From NCBI RefSeq assembly GCF_000426285.1, contig NZ_AUFB01000018.1:1-64000 (forward strand): DNA of 64,000 nt, written 5' to 3'. The DNA comes from Rhizobium leucaenae USDA 9039 (GTDB lineage Bacteria; Pseudomonadota; Alphaproteobacteria; Rhizobiales; Rhizobiaceae). Numbering within the stretch: the stretch's first letter is position 1; each line of letters starts with the position of its first letter. A program made the translations under genes and the position numbers. This document shows, one piece after another, positions 17,032-25,461 of this stretch. The notes under the pieces are model-generated. The model did not search any database. It was not told the origin of the DNA and saw only the letters and a program-made list of their open reading frames with translations.

Positions 17032-17922
17032 TCAAAGCGCTCCGCATCTGTTCAGGGAAACCGCGTAAACGCTCGTGGTTGCCGTGATGAAGAGCTTGTG
17101 TCTGCCGCGTCCGCCGAAGCAAAGATTGGAAACCGTCTCTGGAACCAATAGCTTACCCATCAAATGTCCGTCGGGAGCGATGCAATGGACGCCGTCGCCC
17201 GCCGAGGACCAAAGGTTGCCGTCGCTGTCCAGCCGCATTCCGTCGGCGCAACCCGGCGAGATCTGATGAAAGACATCGCCGCCGGTCAGATGCCAGTTTT
17301 CCGCAACGTCGAAGACGCGGATATGGCGTGGATCATCACTGTGCATGCGGCCGGTGTCTGCAACATAAAACTTCTTTTCATCCGGGCTGAACGCCAGTCC
17401 GTTCGGACAATTAAAATCGGTAAGCACGGCTGAAATCGATCCTGAAGGATCGACGCGATAGACGTTACAAGGCAGTTCCTGCTCGCTTTTGTATCCTTCG
17501 TAGTCCGTGGCGATGCCGTAATGCGGGTCCGTGAACCAGATGGCGCCATCGGAAGCCACGATGACATCGTTCGGCGAATTCAGCCGCTTGCCTTGATAGC
17601 GGTCTGCAATGACGGTGATCGAACCGTCAAATTCCGTGCGGGTCACGCTCCGGCTGCCGTGTTCGCAGCTTACCAGACGACCCTGCCGATCACGGGTATG
17701 CCCATTCGCAAAGTTCGACGGTTCGCGAAAGACGCTGGTGCCGACACCTGGGATCCAGCGCATGATGCGATTGTTAGGGATGTCAGAAAAGAGAAGGCAA
17801 TTGAGGTCGCCGAACCAGACAGGCCCCTCGACCCAATCAAATCCGCTGGCAATTGGTTTGACGGGAGCATTGCCGAGGACGAACTTACCGAAAGCCGGAT
17901 CCATGATCTCGAAGAACGACAT
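17032..17922 (-). CDS. SMP-30/gluconolactonase family lactonase
   Basis: A 296-residue six-bladed beta-propeller of the SMP-30/LRE family. Typical motifs are WVEGPVWFGDLNCLLFSDI near the N-terminus, RLNSPNDVIVASDGAIWFTDP in the middle, and CPNGLAFSPDEKKFYVADTG; the metal ligands in the family are the Glu of EGP, the Asn of SPND and the Asp of the last motif, and all are present. It hydrolyses aldonolactones to aldonic acids. It is the last gene of the minus-strand operon beginning at 19962, 50 bases after the L-idonate dehydrogenase gene, where it would supply the aldonate that the dehydrogenases use. Confidence 0.88.
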   Translation of the reverse strand: MSFFEIMDPAFGKFVLGNAPVKPIASGFDWVEGPVWFGDLNCLLFSDIPNNRIMRWIPGVGTSVFREPSNFANGHTRDRQGRLVSCEHGSRSVTRTEFDGSITVIADRYQGKRLNSPNDVIVASDGAIWFTDPHYGIATDYEGYKSEQELPCNVYRVDPSGSISAVLTDFNCPNGLAFSPDEKKFYVADTGRMHSDDPRHIRVFDVAENWHLTGGDVFHQISPGCADGMRLDSDGNLWSSAGDGVHCIAPDGHLMGKLLVPETVSNLCFGGRGRHKLFITATTSVYAVSLNRCGAL

Positions 17923-17972
17923 ATTTTACCCTTCATCTTGCCCTTGTACGACGTCGCCCCTGAAGTCGTGCC

Positions 17973-19004
17973 TCAGGAGAAGACGATCTGCGCCTTCATG
18001 GCTCGGCTGCGATCAGAGGCGATGTCGAAAGCGCCGATCGCGTCGACAAGCGGCACGGAATGGGTGATTAGCGGCTTGACGTCGATCAGGCGCTTGCGCA
18101 TCAGCTCCACGCCGACGGCAAATTCCTCATGGAAGCGGAATGAGCCGCGCAGATCCAGTTCCTTGGCGGTAATAGTCTGCATCGGCAATGTCATGTCGCC
18201 GCCGAGACCCAGTTGCACGATGATCCCGCGCGGTCTCAGCGCCGCAATGCCACTGGCAAGAGCAACGGCCGCCCCCGAGCATTCATAGAGGATGTCGAAA
18301 GTTCCCTTGTCTGCCGAATAGGCGGCAAGCGCTTCTGGTTCTTCCTTGGTGTTGATGACCCTGTCCGCGCCCGCTTGCTTGGCAACCGAGAGCGTGAAAT
18401 CCGATAGATCGGTCGCGACGATTTCCGCAGCACCGGAACGTCGGGCGGCCAGGATAGACAAGACACCGATCGGTCCGCAGCCGGTGACGAGAACCCGTTT
18501 GCCCAGCATCTCGCCGGCGCGCTTCGTCGCGTGCAGGGTGACGGCCAGCGGTTCGGCCATAGCCGCTTCACCGGTCGTCAGCCCGTCGGCGGGGACGCAT
18601 TGAATGGCATCGGCAACCAGCGTTTCGCGGAATGCGCCTTGAATATGCGGAAAAGGCATGGCGCTGCCATAGAAGCGCATGTTCAGGCACTGATTGTGCA
18701 GGCCTTGTTGGCAATAGCGGCAGGTCCGGCAGGGGCGCGACGGCGAGACGGCGACGAGCTGGCCGACTTCGAGCCCCTGAACGCCGGCGCCGAGGGTCGT
18801 AACCGTTGCACTGACCTCGTGTCCCAGGATCATCGGCTGCTTCAGGCGAACGGCGCCGAAGCCGCCGTGGTTGTAATAGTGCAGGTCGCTGCCGCAGATA
18901 CCGCCCGTGGCGAGCCGCAGCTTGACCTCGCCCGCACCCGGCTCTTCGTCCGGATACTCCTCGATCCGCAGATCCTTGGCGGCGTGAGCGACGATGGCCT
19001 TCAT
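17973..19004 (-). CDS. idnD: L-idonate 5-dehydrogenase-like zinc alcohol dehydrogenase
   Basis: A 343-residue medium-chain dehydrogenase. Catalytic zinc ligands lie in GGICGSDLHYY and GHEVSA; the structural zinc is held by the four Cys of CRTCRYCQQGLHNQC. The NAD(P) motif is VTGCGPIGVLSI near residue 175. IdnD oxidises L-idonate to 5-keto-D-gluconate. The assignment is supported by the neighbouring IdnO-like reductase and gluconokinase on the other side of the shared operator. The start at 19002-19004 follows GAGGAGAAAGAC. Related sorbitol or xylitol dehydrogenases cannot be excluded, but residues and neighbours favour IdnD. Confidence 0.85.
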   Translation of the reverse strand: MKAIVAHAAKDLRIEEYPDEEPGAGEVKLRLATGGICGSDLHYYNHGGFGAVRLKQPMILGHEVSATVTTLGAGVQGLEVGQLVAVSPSRPCRTCRYCQQGLHNQCLNMRFYGSAMPFPHIQGAFRETLVADAIQCVPADGLTTGEAAMAEPLAVTLHATKRAGEMLGKRVLVTGCGPIGVLSILAARRSGAAEIVATDLSDFTLSVAKQAGADRVINTKEEPEALAAYSADKGTFDILYECSGAAVALASGIAALRPRGIIVQLGLGGDMTLPMQTITAKELDLRGSFRFHEEFAVGVELMRKRLIDVKPLITHSVPLVDAIGAFDIASDRSRAMKAQIVFS

Positions 19005-19014
19005 GTCTTTCTCC

Positions 19015-19962
19015 TCAAAGAACGGGGGTGGGCAGCGGCTGGCCGGCAAAATGGGCGGTCAGATTATCGCGGACGAGCTGGCCCATGGCCTTGCGCGTCT
19101 CGATCGTGCCGGAAGCATGGTGGGGCTGCAGAAGCACATTGTCCAGCACCAGAAAACGCGGATTGAGCTTCGGTTCGCCTTCGAAGACATCGAGTGCCGC
19201 CGATCCAAGCTTGCGCGCTTCGAGCGCGTCCAGCAAGGCTTCCTCATCGATGTTCGATGCGCGCGATATGTTGATCAGCATGCCTTCCGGTCCGAGCGCC
19301 TCGATAACATCGCGTCCAACGATATGGCGCGTCACGGCCGAGGCCGCCAGCGTTACGAACAGAAAATCGGATTGCTCTGCAAGTCTGACCGGATCGCTCA
19401 CGAACTCCATGTCGCTTGCATAAGGTTTTGCCTCGACATCGGAGTAGGCGATCTTCATGTCAAAGCCTTTCAGTCGTTTGGCGACTTCGAAGCCGATCCG
19501 GCCAAGGCCGAGAACGCCGGCCCGCCGTCCCCACACGCGCCGCTTCAACGGATAAAGGCCCTTGCTGCCCCAGCTTCCGTCTCGCACCCATGTCTCGGCG
19601 CCGAGCATGCCGCGCGATTGGCAGAGCATCATGGCAACTCCCAGATCGGCCACATCGTTGGTCAATACGTCGGGCGTATTGGTCACGCGAATGCCTCGTT
19701 CCCGGCAGGTGTTAAGATCGACCGCGTCGAAGCCGACGCCGTAGACTGAGATCAGTTCCAGGTTTGGGCAGGCTTGGATCATGGCGCTGTTAGCGCCGAG
19801 TTCGCCGCGCGTGGCGATTGCTCTTATGGATGGCCCGACCTCCGTTAGAAGCGCAGCTTTGTCCGCGGCTTCGAAATAGCGATGGACGCGAAATGCCGCA
19901 TCGAGGGGCTCCTGATCCCATTGCGGATAGGGACCCACCTGCAGGATAGCCGGCTTTTCCAT
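19015..19962 (-). CDS. D-isomer-specific 2-hydroxyacid dehydrogenase (2-ketogluconate/glyoxylate reductase type)
   Basis: A 315-residue NAD(P)-dependent reductase. The cofactor motif is LGLGRIGFEVAKRL near residue 150; the catalytic Arg is in INISRAS, the Glu in DVFEGEP and the His in QPHHASGT. Relatives such as GhrB reduce 2-keto-D-gluconate and glyoxylate. The start ATG at 19960-19962 is preceded by GGGAGGAAACGAAAAG. It is first in the operon with the dehydrogenase and lactonase genes and lies just downstream of the 16-bp operator at 20000. It may let 2-keto- or 2,5-diketogluconate enter the same route. Exact substrate not provable from sequence. Confidence 0.85.
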   Translation of the reverse strand: MEKPAILQVGPYPQWDQEPLDAAFRVHRYFEAADKAALLTEVGPSIRAIATRGELGANSAMIQACPNLELISVYGVGFDAVDLNTCRERGIRVTNTPDVLTNDVADLGVAMMLCQSRGMLGAETWVRDGSWGSKGLYPLKRRVWGRRAGVLGLGRIGFEVAKRLKGFDMKIAYSDVEAKPYASDMEFVSDPVRLAEQSDFLFVTLAASAVTRHIVGRDVIEALGPEGMLINISRASNIDEEALLDALEARKLGSAALDVFEGEPKLNPRFLVLDNVLLQPHHASGTIETRKAMGQLVRDNLTAHFAGQPLPTPVL

Positions 19963-19999
19963 CTTTTCGTTTCCTCCCTTATACTGGCCTTGACATCGA

Positions 20000-20015
20000 A
20001 TGTTATCGATAACAT
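20000..20015. promoter_or_regulatory. Perfect 16-bp LacI/IdnR-type operator
   Basis: ATGTTATCGATAACAT is a perfect palindrome between the two divergent aldonate operons. It is close to the ATGTTACCGGTAACAT-type sites bound by the E. coli LacI-family regulators GntR and IdnR. The same 16 bases recur at 34005 and a two-mismatch version at 22651 ahead of the LacI gene. Confidence 0.8.
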
Positions 20016-20059
20016 AAACAGGGATATCGGCATTTGTCGAGATGCAAAAGGAGGAAATC

Positions 20060-20818
20060 GTGTCTCTTGGCCTCTTCGATCTAAAAGGACGGCGCGCGCT
20101 TGTGACGGGTTCGTCGCAAGGCATCGGCTTGGCTCTTGCCCAAGGACTGGCGGCCGCGGGCGCCGAGTTGGTGCTCAATGGCCGCGATGTGGAAAAGCTA
20201 ACGAAAGCTGCGGCTCAGTTTGACGGCATAGCTCGGATATTGCCGTTCGACGCGACGGACCATGAGGCTGCTCGTCACGCGATCGATGATTTCGAAGCCA
20301 AAACCGGTGCCATCGACATATTGGTCAACAATGCGGGCATGCAGTTCCGCACGCCCTTGGAAGATTTTCCTGCCGACGCATTCGAACGACTTCTTCGAAC
20401 CAACATATCGAGCGTTTTCAACGTCGGTCAGGCCGTTGCTCGTCACATGATCAAGCGTGGCGCCGGCAAGATCATCAACATTGCCAGCGTCCAGACGGCA
20501 CTGGCACGACCCTCGATCGCACCCTATACGGCAACCAAAGGCGCAGTCGGCAATCTCACCAAGGGTATGGCGACGGATTGGGCGAAATACGGACTGCAAT
20601 GCAATGCCATTGCGCCAGGCTATTTCGACACGCCATTGAATGCGGCGCTGGTCGCCGATGCCGATTTCTCCGCATGGCTTGAGAAGCGCACGCCGGCCGG
20701 GCGCTGGGGTCGCGTCGAAGAGCTGGTCGGCGCCTGCATCTTTCTCGCCTCCGATGCATCCTCTTTTGTCAACGGACATGTGCTTTATGTTGATGGCGGC
20801 ATCACAGCTTCACTCTAA
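20060..20818 (+). CDS. idnO: 5-keto-D-gluconate reductase (gluconate 5-dehydrogenase), SDR
   Basis: A 252-residue short-chain dehydrogenase. Motifs: TGSSQGIG (cofactor), NNAG at ~90, catalytic Ser in IASVQT and YTATKGA (Tyr and Lys), then IAPGYFDT. The C-terminal WLEKRTPAGRWG...FVNGHVLYVDGG follows IdnO closely. It interconverts 5-ketogluconate and D-gluconate. The GTG at 20060 is chosen because AAGGAGGAAATC precedes it; the upstream ATG at 20042 would place that ribosome site inside the gene. It opens the plus-strand operon idnO-gntK-reductase-EthD-like and is divergent from the idnD operon, with the operator at 20000 in between. Confidence 0.88.
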   Translation: MSLGLFDLKGRRALVTGSSQGIGLALAQGLAAAGAELVLNGRDVEKLTKAAAQFDGIARILPFDATDHEAARHAIDDFEAKTGAIDILVNNAGMQFRTPLEDFPADAFERLLRTNISSVFNVGQAVARHMIKRGAGKIINIASVQTALARPSIAPYTATKGAVGNLTKGMATDWAKYGLQCNAIAPGYFDTPLNAALVADADFSAWLEKRTPAGRWGRVEELVGACIFLASDASSFVNGHVLYVDGGITASL

Positions 20819-20822
20819 AGCG

Positions 20823-21329
20823 ATGCGGCCGCGCCGGTTCGTCATCATGGGCGTTTCCGGCTGCGGCAAATCATCAGTCGGCGCGGCGCTCGCCTATCAT
20901 CTGTCGGGCATCTATATCGATGGCGACGACCTTCATCCGGCGGCGAACGTTGCCAAGATGAGTGCGGGCGTGCCGCTCACCGACGCGGACCGATGGCCCT
21001 GGCTGAACAGCGTCGGGGAATGCCTCGCGCAGGCAGAGGAACCGGTGCTGATCGGGTGTTCGGCGCTGAAGCAGATTTATCGTGACACGATCCGTGCCGC
21101 CGTCGATGGGCCGGTGCGCTTCATTCATCTTGCCGGCAAAAGAGAAGTGATTGCGGCTCGCCTGCAACTGCGGCAGGGACATTTCATGCCGGCCGCCTTG
21201 CTCGAGAGCCAGTTCGCTGCGCTTGAGCCGCCTGGGCCGGGTGAGCAGGCAGTCACCGTCGATATCGATCAACCGTTTGATACGGTCATAGCGGCTATTA
21301 TCGCCGCGCTGGAGGAGGAAGAGCTATGA
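20823..21329 (+). CDS. gntK: Gluconokinase
   Basis: A 168-residue thermoresistant-type gluconate kinase. Walker A is GVSGCGKSSVG at residues ~9-19; IDGDDLHPAANVAKMSAGVPL is the gluconate-site signature, and CSALKQIYRD and RQGHFMP are further family motifs. It makes 6-phosphogluconate, which would enter the Entner-Doudoroff or pentose phosphate route. The start ATG lies four bases after the idnO stop. The C-terminal stop overlaps the next start by four bases (ATGA). With idnD, idnO and the lactonase it completes a lactone-to-6-phosphogluconate path. Confidence 0.92.
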   Translation: MRPRRFVIMGVSGCGKSSVGAALAYHLSGIYIDGDDLHPAANVAKMSAGVPLTDADRWPWLNSVGECLAQAEEPVLIGCSALKQIYRDTIRAAVDGPVRFIHLAGKREVIAARLQLRQGHFMPAALLESQFAALEPPGPGEQAVTVDIDQPFDTVIAAIIAALEEEEL

Positions 21330-22213
21330 GCAGCAAAGTTGCGCTGATCGGCGCAGGCGCGATGGGCGGAGCCATCGGTGCGCGCCTTGTGGAGACGGGG
21401 AACCATCTGACGGTCTTCGATCTTGACACCGAAAAGGTGGCCGCGCTGACGGCAAAGGGCGCCTATGCTGCCGCAAGTGCCGCCCTTGCCGCCTCCGTGT
21501 CGGACTATGTCATTCTCAGCCTGAACTCGCCGCGCATCGTGCGTGCCGCGGTATTCGGCCCCGGCGGCGTCGCCGAAAGCGCCAGGCCCGGAACGCTGAT
21601 CATCGACATGTCCTCCATTGATCCCGAGGCAACAAAGGAGCTGGCCGCGGATGCTCAGGAAAAAGGCCTGCGCTGGGTGGATAGCCCGCTGTCCGGTGGT
21701 GCGCCGAAGGCTCTGATCGGCCAATTGACGCTGATGGCCGGCGGCCTCGAAGAAGACGTCAAGGATGCGCATCAGGTGCTTCGTCACGTCGCCTCGAACT
21801 ATACCCATATGGGCCCGCCCGGTGCGGGCCAGACCACGAAACTGATCAACCAGGTGCTCTGCGCGCTGAACTTTCTCGCCGTTGCGGAAGCGACCCAACT
21901 GGCGCTCGACGCCGGCGTCGATGCCGCCAAGATCCCGCAGGCATTGAAAGGGGGACGCGCCGATAGCGCCATTCTCCAGGAATACATGCCGCGTTACGTC
22001 GCCAAGGACTACCGCCGGACAGGCCGCATCGACAACATGGTCAAGGATCTGAACGGTGCGCAGGATCTCGCCCGACGCACCAACACTGCCATGCCGCTGA
22101 CGGCTGTCTGCGCTGAAATACACCGCATGCTGACGGCAGCCGGCCTCGGCGGCGAGGACCAGGCGGCATTGATGGAATTTTTCAAGGGGCCGAACAAGGA
22201 GATCGCCGAATGA
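21326..22213 (+). CDS. Beta-hydroxyacid dehydrogenase (3-hydroxyisobutyrate/tartronate semialdehyde reductase family)
   Basis: A 295-residue NAD(P)-dependent enzyme. The cofactor motif is LIGAGAMGGAIGARL at the N-terminus, the substrate motif DSPLSGGAPKA near 117, and the catalytic Lys is in GAGQTTKLINQ near 170. Family members include GarR, MmsB and the sulfolactaldehyde or 4-phosphoerythronate-type reductases. It overlaps gntK and the next gene by four bases each, so it is co-translated with the aldonate genes. No member of the known gluconate route requires this step, so it may act on a C3-C6 hydroxyacid side product. Substrate unknown. Confidence 0.85.
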   Translation: MSSKVALIGAGAMGGAIGARLVETGNHLTVFDLDTEKVAALTAKGAYAAASAALAASVSDYVILSLNSPRIVRAAVFGPGGVAESARPGTLIIDMSSIDPEATKELAADAQEKGLRWVDSPLSGGAPKALIGQLTLMAGGLEEDVKDAHQVLRHVASNYTHMGPPGAGQTTKLINQVLCALNFLAVAEATQLALDAGVDAAKIPQALKGGRADSAILQEYMPRYVAKDYRRTGRIDNMVKDLNGAQDLARRTNTAMPLTAVCAEIHRMLTAAGLGGEDQAALMEFFKGPNKEIAE

Positions 22214-22542
22214 TTACCCGATATGCACTATTCGAAGGCAAGGTTAAGGACGGCGAGGCCGACGCATTTCGCGACGCAGTCATCGAGACCATCCTGCCGA
22301 AATGGAAGCAATTTCCAGGTGCTCTGGATGTGCGCGTGTCTTTCGCGCAAGCCAGAGACGAAGGTGCACCGGAATATCCGATGATTCTTGCCGTCAATTA
22401 TCCGGATATGGCTGCAGTCGAAGCCGCGCTTGCGAGCCCGGTTCGTGCCGAAGCCCGCGCGGCGACGGAGGCGGTGCTATCCCGGTTCTTTGAAGGGCGC
22501 ATTCATCACCACGTCACGGTTGCCCACGAATTCGTGCTCTGA
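22210..22542 (+). CDS. Small EthD-like dimeric alpha/beta-barrel protein
   Basis: A 110-residue protein whose start overlaps the previous stop (ATGA). The pattern of ferredoxin-like strands and helices (ITRYALFEGKVKDGEADAF, YPMILAVNYPDMAAVEAAL, HHHVTVAHEFVL) fits EthD or antibiotic-monooxygenase-like barrels, which form dimers and act as small isomerases, decarboxylases or monooxygenases. It is the last gene before a terminator hairpin at 22569. Its role in sugar-acid use is not known; proteins like this often accompany dehydrogenases. The family call is moderate. Confidence 0.6.
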   Translation: MITRYALFEGKVKDGEADAFRDAVIETILPKWKQFPGALDVRVSFAQARDEGAPEYPMILAVNYPDMAAVEAALASPVRAEARAATEAVLSRFFEGRIHHHVTVAHEFVL

Positions 22543-22568
22543 CCTCATTTTGCCTTGACGATACTGGG

Positions 22569-22594
22569 TGCGGAGCCGGAAAGCTCCGCATTTT
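22569..22594 (+). terminator. Rho-independent terminator of the aldonate operon
   Basis: TGCGGAGC (22569-22576) pairs with GCTCCGCA (22583-22590) across CGGAAA and is followed by TTTT. It lies 26 bases after the EthD-like gene and separates the operon from the LacI gene, which has its own operator. Confidence 0.85.
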
Positions 22595-22650
22595 CATTTC
22601 AGGATGGCCAAGGGTGCCTCTTGCCATTTTGAGTGAAGGCATATTACTCT

Positions 22651-22666
22651 ATGGTAACGATAACAT
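22651..22666. promoter_or_regulatory. Degenerate copy of the 16-bp operator, autoregulatory position
   Basis: ATGGTAACGATAACAT matches the operator at 20000 at 14 of 16 positions. It ends only nine bases before the LacI start, where bound repressor would block transcription or early elongation, consistent with autoregulation. Confidence 0.65.
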
Positions 22667-22675
22667 AGGCCATAG

Positions 22676-23686
22676 ATGAGCAACACTCGCAAACCGCCGA
22701 CCATGGCAGACGTAGCCCGCGTCACGGGAGTTTCCCCGATGACGGTGTCGCGTGCCTTTAAGGCCGACAGCCTGATCAGCAAGGAGAGGAGAGAGGCCAT
22801 CCTCCGGGCTGCCGAAGATCTCGGCTACGTTTTCGACAGTACGGCCTCAAACCTGCGCTCGCAGAAGTCCGGTTTCGTCGCGGTGACTATCCCTTCCATC
22901 AACAACGCCAATTTCGCCGATACCGTCGGTGGGCTTTCGGATACGCTGGCCACGCGCGACATGCAGATCCTGTTGGGCTACACCAATTACAACACGCAGG
23001 AGGAGGAGCGGCTTATCGAGCAGCTCTTGCGCCGCAAGCCGCAGGCGATCGTCGTGACCGGCGGCAAGCATACGGAACGCGGCCGTCGTTTGTTGGAGAC
23101 GGTCAATATCCCGGTGATCGAGACCTGGGACATTCCCGCCGAGCCGATCGACCATTACGTCGGATTTTCCAACGCCAATGCGGTTCGCGACATGGTGGAT
23201 CACTTCGTCCGCGCCGGCTACCGCCGCATCGCCTTCATCGGTGGCGATGTCGGGCGGGATACGCGCGGTAGCGAACGGCGGATTGGCTTTGCTGCGGCAA
23301 TGCAAGTACACGGGCTGGATGCATCGCGCCTGATCGCCGCCGGACTGCCGCCCATCTCCATGCGGGAAGGGGCGAATGCGATGGCAAAGCTGATCGAGAT
23401 CTATCCGGACACCGAAGCTATCGTCTGCGTGTCGGACCTTGCGGCCTACGGCGCTCTGACCGAGTGTCGTCGCTTGGGCGTACCCGTGCCGGAGCGTTTT
23501 GCGATCGGCGGCTTCGGCAATTACGAAATCGGCGAAGTCTGCGTGCCCACATTGACCACGATCAATGCCTTCGCGCGCGAAATCGGCGAAAAGACCGCGG
23601 CATTGATCCTCGATATCCTTGATGGAAAGCAGGGCATTGATGTCAGGATCTCGCCCGAACTCATTGTGCGCGACAGCAGCCGATAG
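22676..23686 (+). CDS. LacI-family regulator of the aldonate regulon (IdnR/GntR-like)
   Basis: A 336-residue repressor with helix-turn-helix TMADVARVTGVSPMTVSRAF and hinge ILRAAEDLGY, then a full periplasmic-binding-like effector domain (AVTIPSINNANFADTVGGL, AFIGGDVGRDTRGSERRIGF). The effector domain pattern is that of E. coli GntR/IdnR-type members, which bind gluconate or 5-ketogluconate. It follows the aldonate operon after a terminator and has an operator overlapping its promoter. Predicted targets are the sites at 20000, 22651 and 34005. No good ribosome site is seen before the first ATG; an internal ATG at 22703 would start inside the DNA-binding helix, so it is less likely. Confidence 0.88.
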   Translation: MSNTRKPPTMADVARVTGVSPMTVSRAFKADSLISKERREAILRAAEDLGYVFDSTASNLRSQKSGFVAVTIPSINNANFADTVGGLSDTLATRDMQILLGYTNYNTQEEERLIEQLLRRKPQAIVVTGGKHTERGRRLLETVNIPVIETWDIPAEPIDHYVGFSNANAVRDMVDHFVRAGYRRIAFIGGDVGRDTRGSERRIGFAAAMQVHGLDASRLIAAGLPPISMREGANAMAKLIEIYPDTEAIVCVSDLAAYGALTECRRLGVPVPERFAIGGFGNYEIGEVCVPTLTTINAFAREIGEKTAALILDILDGKQGIDVRISPELIVRDSSR

Positions 23687-23726
23687 AGATTGGCTGATCC
23701 CGTTCGGTCTGTGTTCACAGTCCATT

Positions 23727-24929
23727 TTACATGCTCGCAACCCTCGGCATGGCCAGTGTCGTTTGGACGACAGAGCCTTTATTCGTTCGCTCAATTTCCA
23801 TACCTTCGAGGTCGAGATCGGCGACGAGTGTCCAGAGATGATAGAGGGAGCTGCCTGGTATCGAGGTCGCGATAAAATTGCCAGCGCCGTCGAAACAGTC
23901 TCTCCACATACCGTATGGAGGATGGCTTAGATATTCTGTCATAATCTGTGCCGCCAGTTCGCGCGCATTCGTCAAATTGATCGGATCATTTTGCGCGACG
24001 TATTCAGCGATATAAGCTTTGAGCAACTCAGTCTGCGGCCACAGGCGCCGCGAATTTTTAGAAATGCGCCCGTCATCGAAAACCTCGTCGAGAATAAACG
24101 GGACGGTCGATCCATTGCGACAACGCTGAGATGCCGCGAGGAGATCTGAGCAAAGCTGCGCATAGTTTCCCTTCGCTAGCTTTTCATATTTCCGAATTAG
24201 CCAAACCCACTCTGCCATGTGGCCGGGCTCAATTCGATCTGAGCCATATTCGTTTGAGATTTCCCATGCGGGGCCAAAAAACTCTCGGAGCAGCCCACAT
24301 TTCGGATCGTAAAAATGTGTTTGAAATAGTGCGAAAATGTCGTGGGCGCGCGTGACATAACCGTGGGATCCGTCGGTCTCCCACAACGCAAGACATGCTT
24401 CGAAAAAGTGCATATGGGGATTCTGCCGGCGCGGCAAATCACCGCTTGCGGTCTCTGCCCAACCACCGAAATCTGCTGCGAGCGTTGTGTCGATCGCGGC
24501 CAGTGTCTCATCCGCAATCGATTTATAGAGGTTGTTTCCGGTCGCCTTGAACAGCCACGCAAGTGCGAGAAGAACGCAAGACTGATCATAAAGATCTATC
24601 TCCGGATCCACCACGCGAGAGGCTTTCCGATCGTATGAGCGGGCAAATCCTGGCCGTTCGCCAGGAATCCAACAGATACTTCTTAAGCTATCGAATGCAA
24701 TTTGCGCTTTATCCAATGCCTCTCTGGGCGCAGCATTTTGACAGTAAGCATGTGCGAACACATAAATCTGACGCGCAGCGGTCCGAGTTCGCACCACCGT
24801 GCTGCCCGTCTGAGATCCATCGAGGACCAACGCTTCTACAAACTGGGCCGCGTCGCCATCGAAAGCTAATTTGAGCCAAACCGGGAGTATGGTGTCGATC
24901 AGATGTGTTTTAAGAGCACGCAACGGCAT
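23727..24929 (-). CDS. AGE-family sugar epimerase/isomerase
   Basis: A 400-residue (alpha/alpha)6-barrel of the N-acylglucosamine 2-epimerase family, which includes mannose isomerase and cellobiose 2-epimerase. Hallmarks seen are RTRTAARQIYVFAHAY near residue 50, HMHFFEACLALWE with its active-site His near 175, and RIEPGHMAEWVWLI near 235. It converts aldoses to ketoses or epimers. It is a single gene, convergent with the LacI gene, and its base composition is visibly lower in GC than its neighbours. That suggests separate acquisition. Substrate cannot be fixed from motifs. Confidence 0.85.
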   Translation of the reverse strand: MPLRALKTHLIDTILPVWLKLAFDGDAAQFVEALVLDGSQTGSTVVRTRTAARQIYVFAHAYCQNAAPREALDKAQIAFDSLRSICWIPGERPGFARSYDRKASRVVDPEIDLYDQSCVLLALAWLFKATGNNLYKSIADETLAAIDTTLAADFGGWAETASGDLPRRQNPHMHFFEACLALWETDGSHGYVTRAHDIFALFQTHFYDPKCGLLREFFGPAWEISNEYGSDRIEPGHMAEWVWLIRKYEKLAKGNYAQLCSDLLAASQRCRNGSTVPFILDEVFDDGRISKNSRRLWPQTELLKAYIAEYVAQNDPINLTNARELAAQIMTEYLSHPPYGMWRDCFDGAGNFIATSIPGSSLYHLWTLVADLDLEGMEIERTNKGSVVQTTLAMPRVASM

Positions 24930-25461
24930 ATTAAATTCTTTAAAATCAATCGGGCTGATCGTGTCTTTGCGTTGCTGACTTGTCGTGTGAGCCAGAGGGT
25001 GAGCACCGTTTGGCTTTAAGATTCATCAGATAAGGCGCCATTAAAATCAGCAAAGAACGGGACGACAAGTGCCTGTATCCGTTCAAATTGTCACAATCAA
25101 TGCGTGAAGATTCAATTCACGGCGCCAGTAAAAGAGCATACCGCCGCTGTGCGCTTGTTTCGAACGTGTTGGAGTTGCCGCATAACGACTGCACAGGATC
25201 AGGTTTCTGACTGGGCACCGGCGTGAGCGCCCTTCTCGCAAAACGCAACCGACCAGCGCCACGACCGCCAACAAAAGTACTCGGCTCGCGAAACCAAACA
25301 ACCATCATGGCTCATGACCTGATTGCGCGCCCCTCAGTTGCCGCGACAGGTGGCATGGAAAGCGCAGCGAATGCGCCCTATCTCCTTGATAGGGCTCGTG
25401 GTGGTTACAAGAGGCCACGACCGCCGCAATCGAGCAGCGCGAGCAAAAAGGGAAGGAACCG
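24930..25461. other. Long intergenic region before the acyl-CoA dehydrogenase
   Basis: About 530 bases with only short, shadow-like frames. The notable element is an inverted repeat GCCCTATC-TCCTT-GATAGGGC at 25375-25395, 66 bases before the dehydrogenase start, which could be an operator or a leader hairpin. Sequence on the left is AT-rich and probably contains the promoter of the epimerase gene. Confidence 0.5.
25375..25395. promoter_or_regulatory. Inverted repeat upstream of the branched-chain operon
   Basis: Eight-base perfect arms GCCCTATC and GATAGGGC with a five-base spacer. It could fold into a leader hairpin or be bound by a dimeric regulator. No Lrp/BkdR-type regulator gene is nearby to support either. 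Confidence 0.35.

Noticed and set aside
17521..18288. 255-codon plus-strand frame
   Set aside because: Spans the antisense of two real genes and their intergenic gap; no family features.
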